A stretch of 64,000 bases of DNA from [Flexibacter] sp. ATCC 35208 (GTDB taxonomy: Bacteria > Bacteroidota > Bacteroidia > Chitinophagales > Chitinophagaceae), in the NCBI RefSeq assembly GCF_001975825.1, contig NZ_MTKN01000005.1:47985-111984 (forward strand), written 5' to 3'. The number at the start of each line of letters is the position of its first letter. Within the stretch, counting starts at the first letter, position 1. Positions 42,946-50,815 of the stretch are shown piece after piece. The notes beneath the pieces were generated by a model. That model saw only the letters and a list, made by a program, of their open reading frames with translations, was not told where the DNA came from and made no database searches. Position numbers and translations under genes: made by a program.

Positions 42946-43518
42946 ATGAAGACCTGTTTACTTGCTATCGCTGCCCTCTTTCTTTCCCTCATGACCCAGG
43001 CACAAGACGTTGTGAAGTTGTTCCATGATGATACCATGGTGGATTCAATTACTTATACAAACAAAACCACCACAATTGTGATCAACAAAGTGGACCTGGT
43101 GAACTATTTTAAGACACTGGACACCATGCTGTTCAACAACTGTTACGATCCGAAGAGTTTCCGTAACATCCAGTTCGCGCACCTGACCAACCTTGATGTA
43201 GAAAACCATTTCAAAGCAGCCAAGGCATGGCTGGACGATTCCACCCATACTGAGTACAATTTTAATACTGATAAATTCACATTGTTCTGGACACAGGGCG
43301 AAGGCATTCTGTTACCATATATCGAAGATATGATGTCGCAGTTGCTCGTGGATGGCCGTCTGGCTGTAGTGGAGAATGCTACGAAAGTACGTGTACCTCA
43401 GTACTCGATTTTCTACGAATATATTGGTGGAGGAGAGTACAAGATCTATAAATTACCGAATGGCAAGATCATCTTCAGGGAAAGTAATTTCTACCTGGAG
43501 CAGCTGTCAAAAAGCTAA
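42946..43518 (+). CDS. Secreted protein of unknown function
   Basis: 190-residue exported protein, not recognised. A signal peptide (CLLAIAALFLSLMTQAQ) is followed by mixed alpha/beta sequence with a central HTEYNFNTDKFTLFWTQG and a C-terminal region of strands (GGGEYKIYKLPNGKIIFRES). Only one cysteine is left in the mature part. No motif suggests enzymatic activity. The start at 42946 was chosen over 42937 because it begins the signal peptide. It stands alone with its own promoter and terminator. Confidence 0.8.
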   Translation: MKTCLLAIAALFLSLMTQAQDVVKLFHDDTMVDSITYTNKTTTIVINKVDLVNYFKTLDTMLFNNCYDPKSFRNIQFAHLTNLDVENHFKAAKAWLDDSTHTEYNFNTDKFTLFWTQGEGILLPYIEDMMSQLLVDGRLAVVENATKVRVPQYSIFYEYIGGGEYKIYKLPNGKIIFRESNFYLEQLSKS

Positions 43519-43554
43519 CTAATCCGTATCTGATAAATATTTCATGCTTATTGT

Positions 43555-43582
43555 AAAATGGCGCCTTACCGGGTGCCATTTT
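43555..43582. terminator. Bidirectional terminator
   Basis: AAAATGGC and its complement GCCATTTT flank an inner GC-rich loop between the convergent secreted-protein gene and the NIPSNAP gene; the right arm reaches the NIPSNAP stop codon. Confidence 0.75.
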
Positions 43583-44397
43583 TAGTATTCTGAATAAGGA
43601 GTGGCATGACACAAAATAATATCCTGGTGAGATACATTATGGGCATAATAAGTATCCCCTATTAACTTCTTCCATTCTGCATCGGCACCAAATGCTTTCC
43701 AATGCGCCTCTCTTTCTGCCCTGCTTTCAAAACTCGTCATATACATCAGGTTCGGCATTTTGCTACCACTCAGTACACTGGCATAAAACACTGCATTAAA
43801 GCCTAAGCGCTTAAATATGCCCACTTCGTTCCCTTTATTGAACATCTCTACCTTGTTCTGGTATAAGCGCTCTGTAGACCCCTCATAACTGCGTAATTCA
43901 TAGATCCTGGCAGTGTCAGGTCCCTTCAATTCAGGAGCAGATAGCTGAGGCATTTCCGGGAAAGCCTCTAACACGATCGTTTCCATTCTGCTATAAACAG
44001 GCTGATCCCAGGCCGTTTCTACATAGTCCTTTCCGTTTTGCAGGTATGCAGCATCTTTCAAGGCATTTTCAGGCCATTTCAGCAGCTTTTCCAGATTTGT
44101 TGAAGGTATGAGTATATAAAGAGTAGTATCGTTCGTTACAGGCTTAAATACCCCTATCTTACCAAATCCCTGTTTATGTAAAAATGGGATCAGTGCCTGT
44201 TGGCAATAGGTGTCCAGTCTGGCCTCCTGCCCTTTATCTTTCAGATGATATACCAGCAAACTATAAAATTCCTTTTTTGGTGGTACAGGATGTGCCTGTG
44301 TCATCCAGGGCAGGAGAAAAAAGAACAGGCAAAGCACATTAAAATTGTTTCCGTTTAAGAAATAGCGGGTGTTTCTCAATGCTTGTGGAATCTTCAT
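43582..44397 (-). CDS. Secreted NIPSNAP family protein
   Basis: 271-residue exported protein with two NIPSNAP (ferredoxin-like, dimeric alpha/beta barrel) domains. The signal has a long polar N-region and hydrophobic core (VLCLFFFLLPWMTQA). The first domain begins EFYSLLVYHLKDKGQ. The second begins ARIYELRSYEGSTERLYQNK, a typical NIPSNAP start, and includes MTSFESRAEREAHWKAF. The biochemical role of bacterial NIPSNAP proteins is unclear. ATG at 44409 would add four residues. Monocistronic. Confidence 0.88.
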   Translation of the reverse strand: MKIPQALRNTRYFLNGNNFNVLCLFFFLLPWMTQAHPVPPKKEFYSLLVYHLKDKGQEARLDTYCQQALIPFLHKQGFGKIGVFKPVTNDTTLYILIPSTNLEKLLKWPENALKDAAYLQNGKDYVETAWDQPVYSRMETIVLEAFPEMPQLSAPELKGPDTARIYELRSYEGSTERLYQNKVEMFNKGNEVGIFKRLGFNAVFYASVLSGSKMPNLMYMTSFESRAEREAHWKAFGADAEWKKLIGDTYYAHNVSHQDIILCHATPYSEY

Positions 44398-44489
44398 AAT
44401 AAAATTCAATCTGTTATGAAATTATAATAGAATATCTGATAATGGGATATAAATGTTAGGAGCGGTCAATGGGGAGGGATAAGCAAAAA

Positions 44490-44521
44490 AACAGGTGTAC
44501 CAGTTTCCTGATACACCTGTT
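44490..44521 (-). terminator. pnp terminator
   Basis: AACAGGTGTA and complement with an inner CAG/CTG stem, followed on the minus strand by a run of seven T residues. Confidence 0.88.
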
Positions 44522-44547
44522 GATTTATTTGAAAAATATAGACTAAA

Positions 44548-46935
44548 CTATTCGTCAAACATTGGTTCCATTGGCTCATCGGCCTGGGAAGAGATTGGAG
44601 GGTCCTGTTGTGGACGCTGACCACGATCACCGCCATCGCGGTCACCACGGAAACCACCACGGTCGCCGCCTCTGCTTCCACCGCGGTCACCACCACGATC
44701 ATTGCGGAAACCACCACGGTCGCCACCTCTGCCACCACGATCACCGCCATCACGACGATCGCCACGGTCACCTCTATCACCACGCTCCGGACGGTCACCT
44801 TCAGGTCTTTCTACATAACCCTCTGGTTTTGGCATCAGGATACGACGGCTCAGTTTGAATTTGCCGGTCTTAGGATCAGTACCTACCAGTTTCACTTTCA
44901 CTTTCTCACCTTCGGTCAGCACGCCTTCCATATTTTCCAGGCGTTTCCAGGAAACTTCAGAAATATGCAGCAAGCCTTGTTTACCAGGCAGGAATTCAAC
45001 GAAAGCACCGTAAGGCATTACTGATTTTACAGTAGACTCATACACTTCACCGATCTCTGGCACCGCAACGATACCTTTAATCCATGTGAGTGCTTTTTCC
45101 AGGCCTTCTTTCTGTGCAGAGAAGATGCTCACTTCGCCGGTTTCACCAACTTCTTCGATGTTGATGGTGGTACCGGTTTCACGCTGGATCTCCTGAATCA
45201 CCTTACCACCTGGTCCTATCACAGCACCAATGAATTCGCGGTCGATGATCAGTTTCTCCATACGAGGAGCGTGTGGTTTTGGTTCAGGACGGGCACCTTC
45301 GAGGCAACCGTACATTGCATCGATGATGTGCAGACGACCTTTACGAGCCTGTTCCAATGCTTTACGCATTACGTCCATGCTCAGACCGTCTACCTTGATA
45401 TCCATCTGGATACCACAGATACCGTCGCGGGTACCAGTTACTTTAAAGTCCATATCACCCAGGTGATCTTCATCTCCGAGGATGTCTGTCAGTACAGCCC
45501 ATTTGCCATCAGAAGCACGGGAGATCAGACCCATTGCCACACCAGATACGTGTTTAGGCAAAGGTACACCCGCATCCATCAGCGCCAGGGAACCAGCACA
45601 AACAGTCGCCATTGAAGAAGAACCGTTTGATTCCAGGATATCGGATACTACACGTACTGTGTAAGCATACTCACTACCTGGCATCATCTGCCTCAGGGAA
45701 CGCATAGCCAGGTTACCATGACCTACTTCACGACGGCCAGGACCACGCATTGGCTTTACTTCACCTGTAGAGAACGGAGGGAAGTTATAATGGAGGATAA
45801 ATTTAGAATACTTGGAAGTGGCAGCGCTTTCGATCAGCAGCTCATCATCCGGAGTACCGAGGGTAACAGTAGTCAGAGACTGTGTTTCACCACGTGTAAA
45901 CAGGGCAGAACCGTGAGGAGAAGGCAGAATATCAACTTCCATGTTCAGCGGACGAACCTGATCGAGGCTACGGCCATCGAGACGAACGCTTTCGTCCAGG
46001 ATCATGTTACGGATTACCTCTTTTTCGAGGTCATGGAAATATCTGCCTACCAGTGCTGCATCTTCATCAGGCAGTTCGCCGAGAGATTCTTTCAGTTCTT
46101 CACTGATCTTCTCAAAAGCATCACCACGCTCATGTTTGCCAGAACCGGACTTAGCTACTGCCAGGATAGGGTCTTTAGCAAATGCAATGATCTTCGCTTT
46201 CAGTTCCTCATTTTCATAAGGCAGTACGTAATCACGTTTAGCAGTTACGCCAGCCAGGTCACGCAGTTGTTCCTGCGCTTTCACCTGAACACGGATCGCG
46301 TCATGAGCGAATTCAATTGCTTTAATAATATCTTCCTCACTACATTCCTTGCTCTCACCTTCCACCATCATGATGTTCTTTTCAGTAGCACCGATGATAA
46401 AGTCCATGTCAGCTTTTTCCAGCTGGGAACGGTTTGGATTTATAACTAATTGCCCTTCAATGCGGGCAACTCTTACTTCAGAAATGATTTCCTGTACAGG
46501 TACATCAGATACTGCGAGTGCAGCAGATGCAGCCAGACATGCCAGCGCATCAGGAACTACCTCAGTATCGGAAGATACCAGGGTAACCAATACCTGTACA
46601 TCGCAAAAATAATTATCCGGGAACAAAGGGCGCAGTGCGCGGTCGATCAAACGTGATATTAAAACTTCGTAGTCAGATAATTTCCCTTCTCTCTTGAAGA
46701 AAGAACCTGGGATACGACCAGCAGAAGCAAATTTTTCCTGATAATCAACTGTTAGGGGAAAGAATGACTGTCCGGCTTTGGGTGTTTTGTTGGCTACAAC
46801 AGTAGCTAAGAGGATACAATTTCCCAGACGAACCGTAACAGCACCATCAGCCTGGCGGGCTAACTTACCAGTCTCAAGAGTGACTATGCGGCCATCTCCT
46901 ATATCGAAATTAACTGATTTAGGTGTCAGATTCAT
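44548..46935 (-). CDS. pnp: Polynucleotide phosphorylase with RG-rich tail
   Basis: 3'-5' phosphorolytic exoribonuclease and RNA polymerase of the mRNA decay machinery, 795 residues. Two RNase PH domains (core 1 with GKLARQADGAVTVRLG; core 2 with GRSLDQVRPL and FPPFSTGEVKPMRGPGRR) are joined by the helical domain. A KH domain (FIGAVIGPGGKVIQEIQ) and an S1 domain (VMPYGAFVEFLPGKQGLLHI) follow. After residue 700 comes an extra tail of about 75 residues rich in Arg-Gly and Asp-Arg-Gly repeats, absent from E. coli PNPase and likely to bind RNA. rpsO lies upstream with a terminator between them. Confidence 0.96.
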   Translation of the reverse strand: MNLTPKSVNFDIGDGRIVTLETGKLARQADGAVTVRLGNCILLATVVANKTPKAGQSFFPLTVDYQEKFASAGRIPGSFFKREGKLSDYEVLISRLIDRALRPLFPDNYFCDVQVLVTLVSSDTEVVPDALACLAASAALAVSDVPVQEIISEVRVARIEGQLVINPNRSQLEKADMDFIIGATEKNIMMVEGESKECSEEDIIKAIEFAHDAIRVQVKAQEQLRDLAGVTAKRDYVLPYENEELKAKIIAFAKDPILAVAKSGSGKHERGDAFEKISEELKESLGELPDEDAALVGRYFHDLEKEVIRNMILDESVRLDGRSLDQVRPLNMEVDILPSPHGSALFTRGETQSLTTVTLGTPDDELLIESAATSKYSKFILHYNFPPFSTGEVKPMRGPGRREVGHGNLAMRSLRQMMPGSEYAYTVRVVSDILESNGSSSMATVCAGSLALMDAGVPLPKHVSGVAMGLISRASDGKWAVLTDILGDEDHLGDMDFKVTGTRDGICGIQMDIKVDGLSMDVMRKALEQARKGRLHIIDAMYGCLEGARPEPKPHAPRMEKLIIDREFIGAVIGPGGKVIQEIQRETGTTINIEEVGETGEVSIFSAQKEGLEKALTWIKGIVAVPEIGEVYESTVKSVMPYGAFVEFLPGKQGLLHISEVSWKRLENMEGVLTEGEKVKVKLVGTDPKTGKFKLSRRILMPKPEGYVERPEGDRPERGDRGDRGDRRDGGDRGGRGGDRGGFRNDRGGDRGGSRGGDRGGFRGDRDGGDRGQRPQQDPPISSQADEPMEPMFDE

Positions 46936-46972
46936 AATAAAGTGAAGATTAAAATGGTATACCTAAAAAAAA

Positions 46973-47003
46973 GCTATTCCCAACCTTATAAGTTGGGAAT
47001 AGC
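46973..47003 (-). terminator. Terminator/attenuator between rpsO and pnp
   Basis: A 12-bp perfect stem (GCTATTCCCAAC with its complement) around a 7-base loop is followed on the minus strand by eight T residues. It lies 20 bases after rpsO and only 38 bases before the pnp start. Pnp would then depend on read-through or on a promoter squeezed into those 38 bases. Confidence 0.88.
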
Positions 47004-47023
47004 GTTATAAAAAAGTTTCAGTT

Positions 47024-47296
47024 TTATTTTCTGAGACCTAACTTCTCAATCAGTGCGCGGTACCCTGTGAGGTTTGTTTTAGACAGGTAAGAGAGCAAAC
47101 GCTTTCTCTGACCTACCATTTTCATTAAACCGCGGTGTGTAGAAAAGTCCTTTTTGTTTTCTTTCAGGTGACTGGAAATGCTGTTGATACGCTCCGTCAG
47201 CAGTGCAACTTGTGCTTCTACGGAGCCTGTATTTTTCTCGCTTCCACCAAATTCTTTAAAAATATTGGCTTTCTTTTCAACAGTTAAGTAAGACAT
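47024..47296 (-). CDS. rpsO: 30S ribosomal protein S15
   Basis: 90-residue primary 16S rRNA-binding protein of the small subunit. The family pattern is complete: GSVEAQVALLTERINSIS, HLKENKKDFSTHRGL and the C-terminal VGQRKRLLSYLSKTN. The order rpsO-pnp is conserved in many bacteria. An exact -7 box (TACCTTTG) lies about 50 bases upstream. Confidence 0.97.
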   Translation of the reverse strand: MSYLTVEKKANIFKEFGGSEKNTGSVEAQVALLTERINSISSHLKENKKDFSTHRGLMKMVGQRKRLLSYLSKTNLTGYRALIEKLGLRK

Positions 47297-47348
47297 CTTG
47301 TAATAAATAATAAAATGATAAAGGTTATTAGTCGCTATTTTTCCGGGG

Positions 47349-47356
47349 CAAAGGTA
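47349..47356 (-). promoter_or_regulatory. -7 box of rpsO
   Basis: TACCTTTG on the minus strand, exact TAnnTTTG, gives a leader of about 45 bases before rpsO. Confidence 0.55.
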
Positions 47357-47461
47357 GAATAAAATTATTAATTAACCATCATAAGTAAAAATATTCCCTC
47401 CGGAGTAGAGGCTGTCGCCCCCCGGCTAGGAATTTTACACCCGGATTATAAGCTGTTTCTT

Positions 47462-48157
47462 TTATACAAAGTTGACGGTGGCATGGTCAGACACACGTCC
47501 GTTCTCCGTTCTCAGCACTCTTGACGGAAATTTCTGTAATAATATATAGTCATGCGTAGCCATCACCACTGCTGCCCCCTCTTCCCGGCTGATACGGAAT
47601 AATAACTGCATAATACCGTCGGAAGTTTCTGGATCCAGATTGCCCGTAGGCTCATCTGCCAGGATCAGCTTAGGCGAGTTCAGCATAGCACGGGCTATAT
47701 CCACACGCTGCTGCTCTCCCCCACTCAGTTCGTAGGGCATTTTGAAGCCTTTGGTGGTCAGACCCACCTTTTCCAGCACGTCGTCAATCTTTTCTTCCAT
47801 CCTCTTTTTGTCTTCCCAGCCAATGGCACGCAGCACAAATTTCAGGTTGTCATGCACATTTCTGTCCGTCAGCAGCTGGAAGTCCTGGAATACCACTCCC
47901 AGGTTACGGCGCAGGTAAGGTACCTTTTTCCAGTCCATCTTTTTCAGGTCAAATCCTACTACCTGACCGGAACCCTCTTTCAGGGCCAGGTCGCCGTACA
48001 GGGTTTTCAGCAGACTGGACTTGCCTGTTCCCGTCTTTCCTATCAGGTATACAAATTCACCCTTGTTCACCGTAATATTTACATCTGACAAGATCAGGGA
48101 ACTACCCTGATATATATTGACGTTTGATAACTGTATAATCGGTTGTTCTGCGCTCAT
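47462..48157 (-). CDS. ftsE: FtsE-like ABC transporter ATP-binding protein
   Basis: 231-residue ATPase, most like FtsE of the FtsEX complex that activates cell-wall hydrolases at division. Walker A is LIGKTGTGKSSLLKTLYG, the Q-loop lies in GVVFQDFQLLTDRNVHDN, the signature is YELSGGEQQRVDIARAML, Walker B is LILADEPTGNLD and the H-loop is MATHDY. No ftsX lies beside it here, so the assignment to FtsE rather than another MacB/LolD-type ATPase rests on sequence only. Monocistronic, with a TATTTTTG box upstream. Confidence 0.88.
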   Translation of the reverse strand: MSAEQPIIQLSNVNIYQGSSLILSDVNITVNKGEFVYLIGKTGTGKSSLLKTLYGDLALKEGSGQVVGFDLKKMDWKKVPYLRRNLGVVFQDFQLLTDRNVHDNLKFVLRAIGWEDKKRMEEKIDDVLEKVGLTTKGFKMPYELSGGEQQRVDIARAMLNSPKLILADEPTGNLDPETSDGIMQLLFRISREEGAAVVMATHDYILLQKFPSRVLRTENGRVSDHATVNFV

Positions 48158-48184
48158 GTACTTTTGAAAATGGGTTTAGTATAA

Positions 48185-48192
48185 CAAAAATA
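48185..48192 (-). promoter_or_regulatory. -7 box of ftsE
   Basis: TATTTTTG on the minus strand matches TAnnTTTG and ends 27 bases before the start codon. Confidence 0.55.
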
Positions 48193-48219
48193 GCTAAATC
48201 CATGCTAGATTGTTAGAAC

Positions 48220-48246
48220 TAATTTATTAGTTTACATTATAAATTA
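48220..48246 (+). promoter_or_regulatory. Candidate BlaI-type operator
   Basis: TAATTTAT (48220-48227) and its inverted copy ATAAATTA (48239-48246) flank an 11-base spacer containing TTTACA, ending 6 bases before the BlaI-family start codon. Autoregulation through such a dyad is usual in the family; AT-rich content makes a chance match possible. Confidence 0.35.
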
Positions 48247-48252
48247 AGCGAC

Positions 48253-48627
48253 ATGTCGGGGATAAAAACATTGACCAAAGCAGAAGAACAGATTATGCAG
48301 GCCTTGTGGCAGATAGGACCTGCCTTTGTAAAAGACATTATTGAAACCCTTCCTGAGCCAAAACCGCATTATAATACGATCAGTACGCTGGTGAAGATCC
48401 TGATTGATAAAGGATTTGTGGATTTTAAGGCGTATGGGAAGTCACATCAGTATTTTCCATTGATTACCAAAGAAGCGTATAGTCAGAATACGCTGCAGCA
48501 GATGGCAAAGGGGTACTTTGCAGGTTCTTTTAAAAATATGGTGTCTTTTTTTGTGAAAAAAAACGATCTCAGCATCTTAGAATTAGAATCTCTGCTGGAA
48601 CAAATCAAAAAAGCTGAAAAGAAATGA
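48253..48627 (+). CDS. BlaI/MecI/CopY family transcriptional repressor
   Basis: 124-residue winged-helix repressor. The DNA-binding domain reads KTLTKAEEQIMQALWQIGPA and PKPHYNTISTLVKILIDKGFV; the C-terminal dimerisation helices carry the protease-sensitive region (SQNTLQQMAKGYFAGSF). In the family a paired M56 membrane sensor cleaves the repressor. Here the M56 gene overlaps its stop by four bases (ATGA). The inducing signal is unknown; no beta-lactamase gene is present nearby. Confidence 0.93.
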   Translation: MSGIKTLTKAEEQIMQALWQIGPAFVKDIIETLPEPKPHYNTISTLVKILIDKGFVDFKAYGKSHQYFPLITKEAYSQNTLQQMAKGYFAGSFKNMVSFFVKKNDLSILELESLLEQIKKAEKK

Positions 48628-49799
48628 TGCTTCCGTATATCATTAAGGTATTGATCTGCTCAGGGGTGTTGTACTGTTATTATGCAATAGCATTGAAGAA
48701 TAGTACCCTGCATACATGGAATAGAGTCTTTTTGCTGGTGGCGCCGGTAATTGCATTAGTGCTGCCACTGATACAGTTTCCTTTTGTGCAGCAGGGGATG
48801 ATGATGAAGATGCTGGCGGTGAGGGCGTATGCTTCCGGCCCTGTTTCAGCATCAGGCGATTCTTTTAATGTAGAGACCTTATTATATACCTTATATATAC
48901 TGGTAGGCATTTTTTTGGGGGGCCGTATAGTGCTGAACTGGAGGAAACTACGGCAACTGGCTTTGCAGGGAGAAGTAAAAGAGGATTCGGGGTACAGGAT
49001 TATCCGGCATGCTGCTGTGGAGTCACCCTTTTCTTTCTTTAACCAGATCTTTTTGAATGATCGTTTGGAGGAACCTGTATTGCGACACGAACTGGCGCAT
49101 GTGCAGGGATATCATACCATAGATAAATTGTGGATGGAGGTGGTTTGTGCAGTGTGCTGGTGCAATCCTTTCTTTTATTTAATGAAGAGAGAGCTTGCGA
49201 TGGTCCATGAGTTCATAGCAGATAAGGCAGCTGCTTCGGATATGCAGGCCGACTATGCAAAGCTGCTGTTGCAAACAGCCTTGCACACATCTTCCCTCGC
49301 AGGGGTGAGTACATTTGGACAATCGCCGGTGAAGAGAAGGATCACGATGTTGCTTGCAGATAAGACGAATTACATATTTATAAAGAAGACTTTTATTATC
49401 CCTATAGCTATTGTTTTATTGCTGATTATGGGTAGTCAGCGACCCACCATGGCAGTAACCAGCCCTGCTGCCATGGATGAGGTGTTTACTTTTGTAGAGC
49501 ATCCGCCGGCGTATATGGGTGGTGAGGAGGAGCTGGTGAAGTACCTGTCGCAGCATATTCATTATCCGAAGGAGGCGCAGAAAGCAGGTGTGAAGGGAAC
49601 GGTGTTTGTGCAGTTTGTAGTGGGAGCGGATGGGGTGATACATGATGTAAAGACGGTGGGTAAACAGCATGGGTATGGGTTGGAGGAGGAAAGTATCAGG
49701 GTGGTGAAGGCGATGCCGAAGTGGGAACCGGGGTCACAGGAGGGGAAGAAGGTGAGTGTGATGTTTAATTTGCCGATCAGGTATGAAGTAGAAATATGA
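48624..49799 (+). CDS. M56 (BlaR1-type) membrane metallopeptidase with TonB C-terminal domain
   Basis: 391-residue membrane protein. About four transmembrane helices (LLVAPVIALVLPLIQFPFV; LLYTLYILVGIFLG; FIIPIAIVLLLIMG near 260) surround an M56 zinc-protease domain with RHELAHVQGYH (HExxH) and the further Glu in AMVHEFIADKAAA. Instead of a beta-lactam sensor domain the periplasmic C-terminus (about 300-391) is a TonB_C domain (YPKEAQKAGVKGTVFVQFVV; VVKAMPKWEPGSQEGKKVSV). The partner BlaI-type repressor overlaps upstream. The fusion suggests a sensor that touches TonB-dependent receptors. Confidence 0.92.
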   Translation: MMLPYIIKVLICSGVLYCYYAIALKNSTLHTWNRVFLLVAPVIALVLPLIQFPFVQQGMMMKMLAVRAYASGPVSASGDSFNVETLLYTLYILVGIFLGGRIVLNWRKLRQLALQGEVKEDSGYRIIRHAAVESPFSFFNQIFLNDRLEEPVLRHELAHVQGYHTIDKLWMEVVCAVCWCNPFFYLMKRELAMVHEFIADKAAASDMQADYAKLLLQTALHTSSLAGVSTFGQSPVKRRITMLLADKTNYIFIKKTFIIPIAIVLLLIMGSQRPTMAVTSPAAMDEVFTFVEHPPAYMGGEEELVKYLSQHIHYPKEAQKAGVKGTVFVQFVVGADGVIHDVKTVGKQHGYGLEEESIRVVKAMPKWEPGSQEGKKVSVMFNLPIRYEVEI

Positions 49800-49851
49800 T
49801 TCGTACTTCCTAAGCGTAAAAAATAAATATTTTCTTTAGTTTGCCGCCACT

Positions 49852-50700
49852 ATGCGACACATCATACCTGTATTATTTCTGTACCTGAGCACAATTTCTC
49901 TCAACACCTTTGCACAATCCCCCGTCACAGATCCGACCGGAACGATCTATTACAAAACAGACGTCCCACCGGAATTTCCAGGTGGCGAAACGGCATTGGC
50001 CGATTTCTTAACCCATAATATTCATTACCCCCGCTCTGCACAGAAAAACAATGTACAGGGTACGGTATTTATCCAATTTGTTGTAGATGAAAATGGTAAC
50101 ATCATCCATCCAATCAGTAAAAGTCCGAATACGGATACCTCATTACAGAGAGAAAGCTTAAGAGTAGTCAGTATCATGCCCCAATGGAAACCGGGTCTGG
50201 TAGATGGTAAACAGGTAGCTGTACAGTTCAATCTTCCTATCAGATACCGCCTGGAAGGATCAGGATCCTATTCCAACTTTTCTTATCTTGGGCCTGTTGT
50301 TCCTAAAACAGTAACGCCAAAAGATTCTGCACTCAATAAGATCTATTATACTAACCCGGCTAATAAACCTGAATTTCCAGGTGGCGATAATGGGTTAGTG
50401 AAGTACCTGAAAAAGAACTTCCAATACCCACAGGAAGCACTGGAATCTGGTATAGAAGGCACTGTCACAGTTCTATTTACTATCAATGGCGAAGGAGGGA
50501 TTGAAAATGTAAGTACGATAAGTCCTAAGCTGGGTGGACATTTGGAAATGGAGGCTATCAGGCTGGTCAGGTCTATGCCTAAGTGGAAACCTGCGATGGA
50601 AAATGGGAAAGGTGTTCCGGCGCAATGTAATATTCCAATTGAATTCAGCCTGAAGGAATACTACTCTAAGAAGAAGAAGAAAGTATACCCGATGTTTTAA
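49852..50700 (+). CDS. Exported protein with two TonB C-terminal domains
   Basis: 282-residue protein with a cleavable signal (VLFLYLSTISLNTFAQ) and two TonB_C domains in tandem: residues 37-130 (EFPGGETALADFLTHNIHYP to VRSMPQWKPG-like RVVSIMPQWKPG) and 166-270 (EFPGGDNGLVKYLKKNFQYP to RLVRSMPKWKPA). It has neither the membrane anchor nor the Pro-rich spacer of a true TonB, so it is probably freely periplasmic. It lies 52 bases after the M56-TonB gene and ends at its own terminator; it may be part of the same regulatory unit. Confidence 0.9.
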   Translation: MRHIIPVLFLYLSTISLNTFAQSPVTDPTGTIYYKTDVPPEFPGGETALADFLTHNIHYPRSAQKNNVQGTVFIQFVVDENGNIIHPISKSPNTDTSLQRESLRVVSIMPQWKPGLVDGKQVAVQFNLPIRYRLEGSGSYSNFSYLGPVVPKTVTPKDSALNKIYYTNPANKPEFPGGDNGLVKYLKKNFQYPQEALESGIEGTVTVLFTINGEGGIENVSTISPKLGGHLEMEAIRLVRSMPKWKPAMENGKGVPAQCNIPIEFSLKEYYSKKKKKVYPMF

Positions 50701-50705
50701 ATAGA

Positions 50706-50732
50706 AATAGGCTGATCAGTGATCAGCCTATT
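50706..50732 (+). terminator. Terminator after the TonB-domain gene
   Basis: A 12-bp perfect stem (AATAGGCTGATC with its complement) with a three-base loop is followed by TTT, 6 bases after the stop. Confidence 0.9.
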
Positions 50733-50815
50733 TTTCTGAAAATAGTTTTCATTCCCTGTTGGTGAATTCCCTCTTTCATGAAGGTTTTTATTTAAAAGGA
50801 AAAATCTCTTTCATT

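Noticed and set aside
44562-45024. His/Thr-rich frames opposite the pnp tail
   Set aside because: Produced by the RG-repeat codons of pnp read in other frames.
45718-46449. 243-codon open frame opposite pnp
   Set aside because: Antisense to the conserved RNase PH domains of PNPase; no start context or domain.
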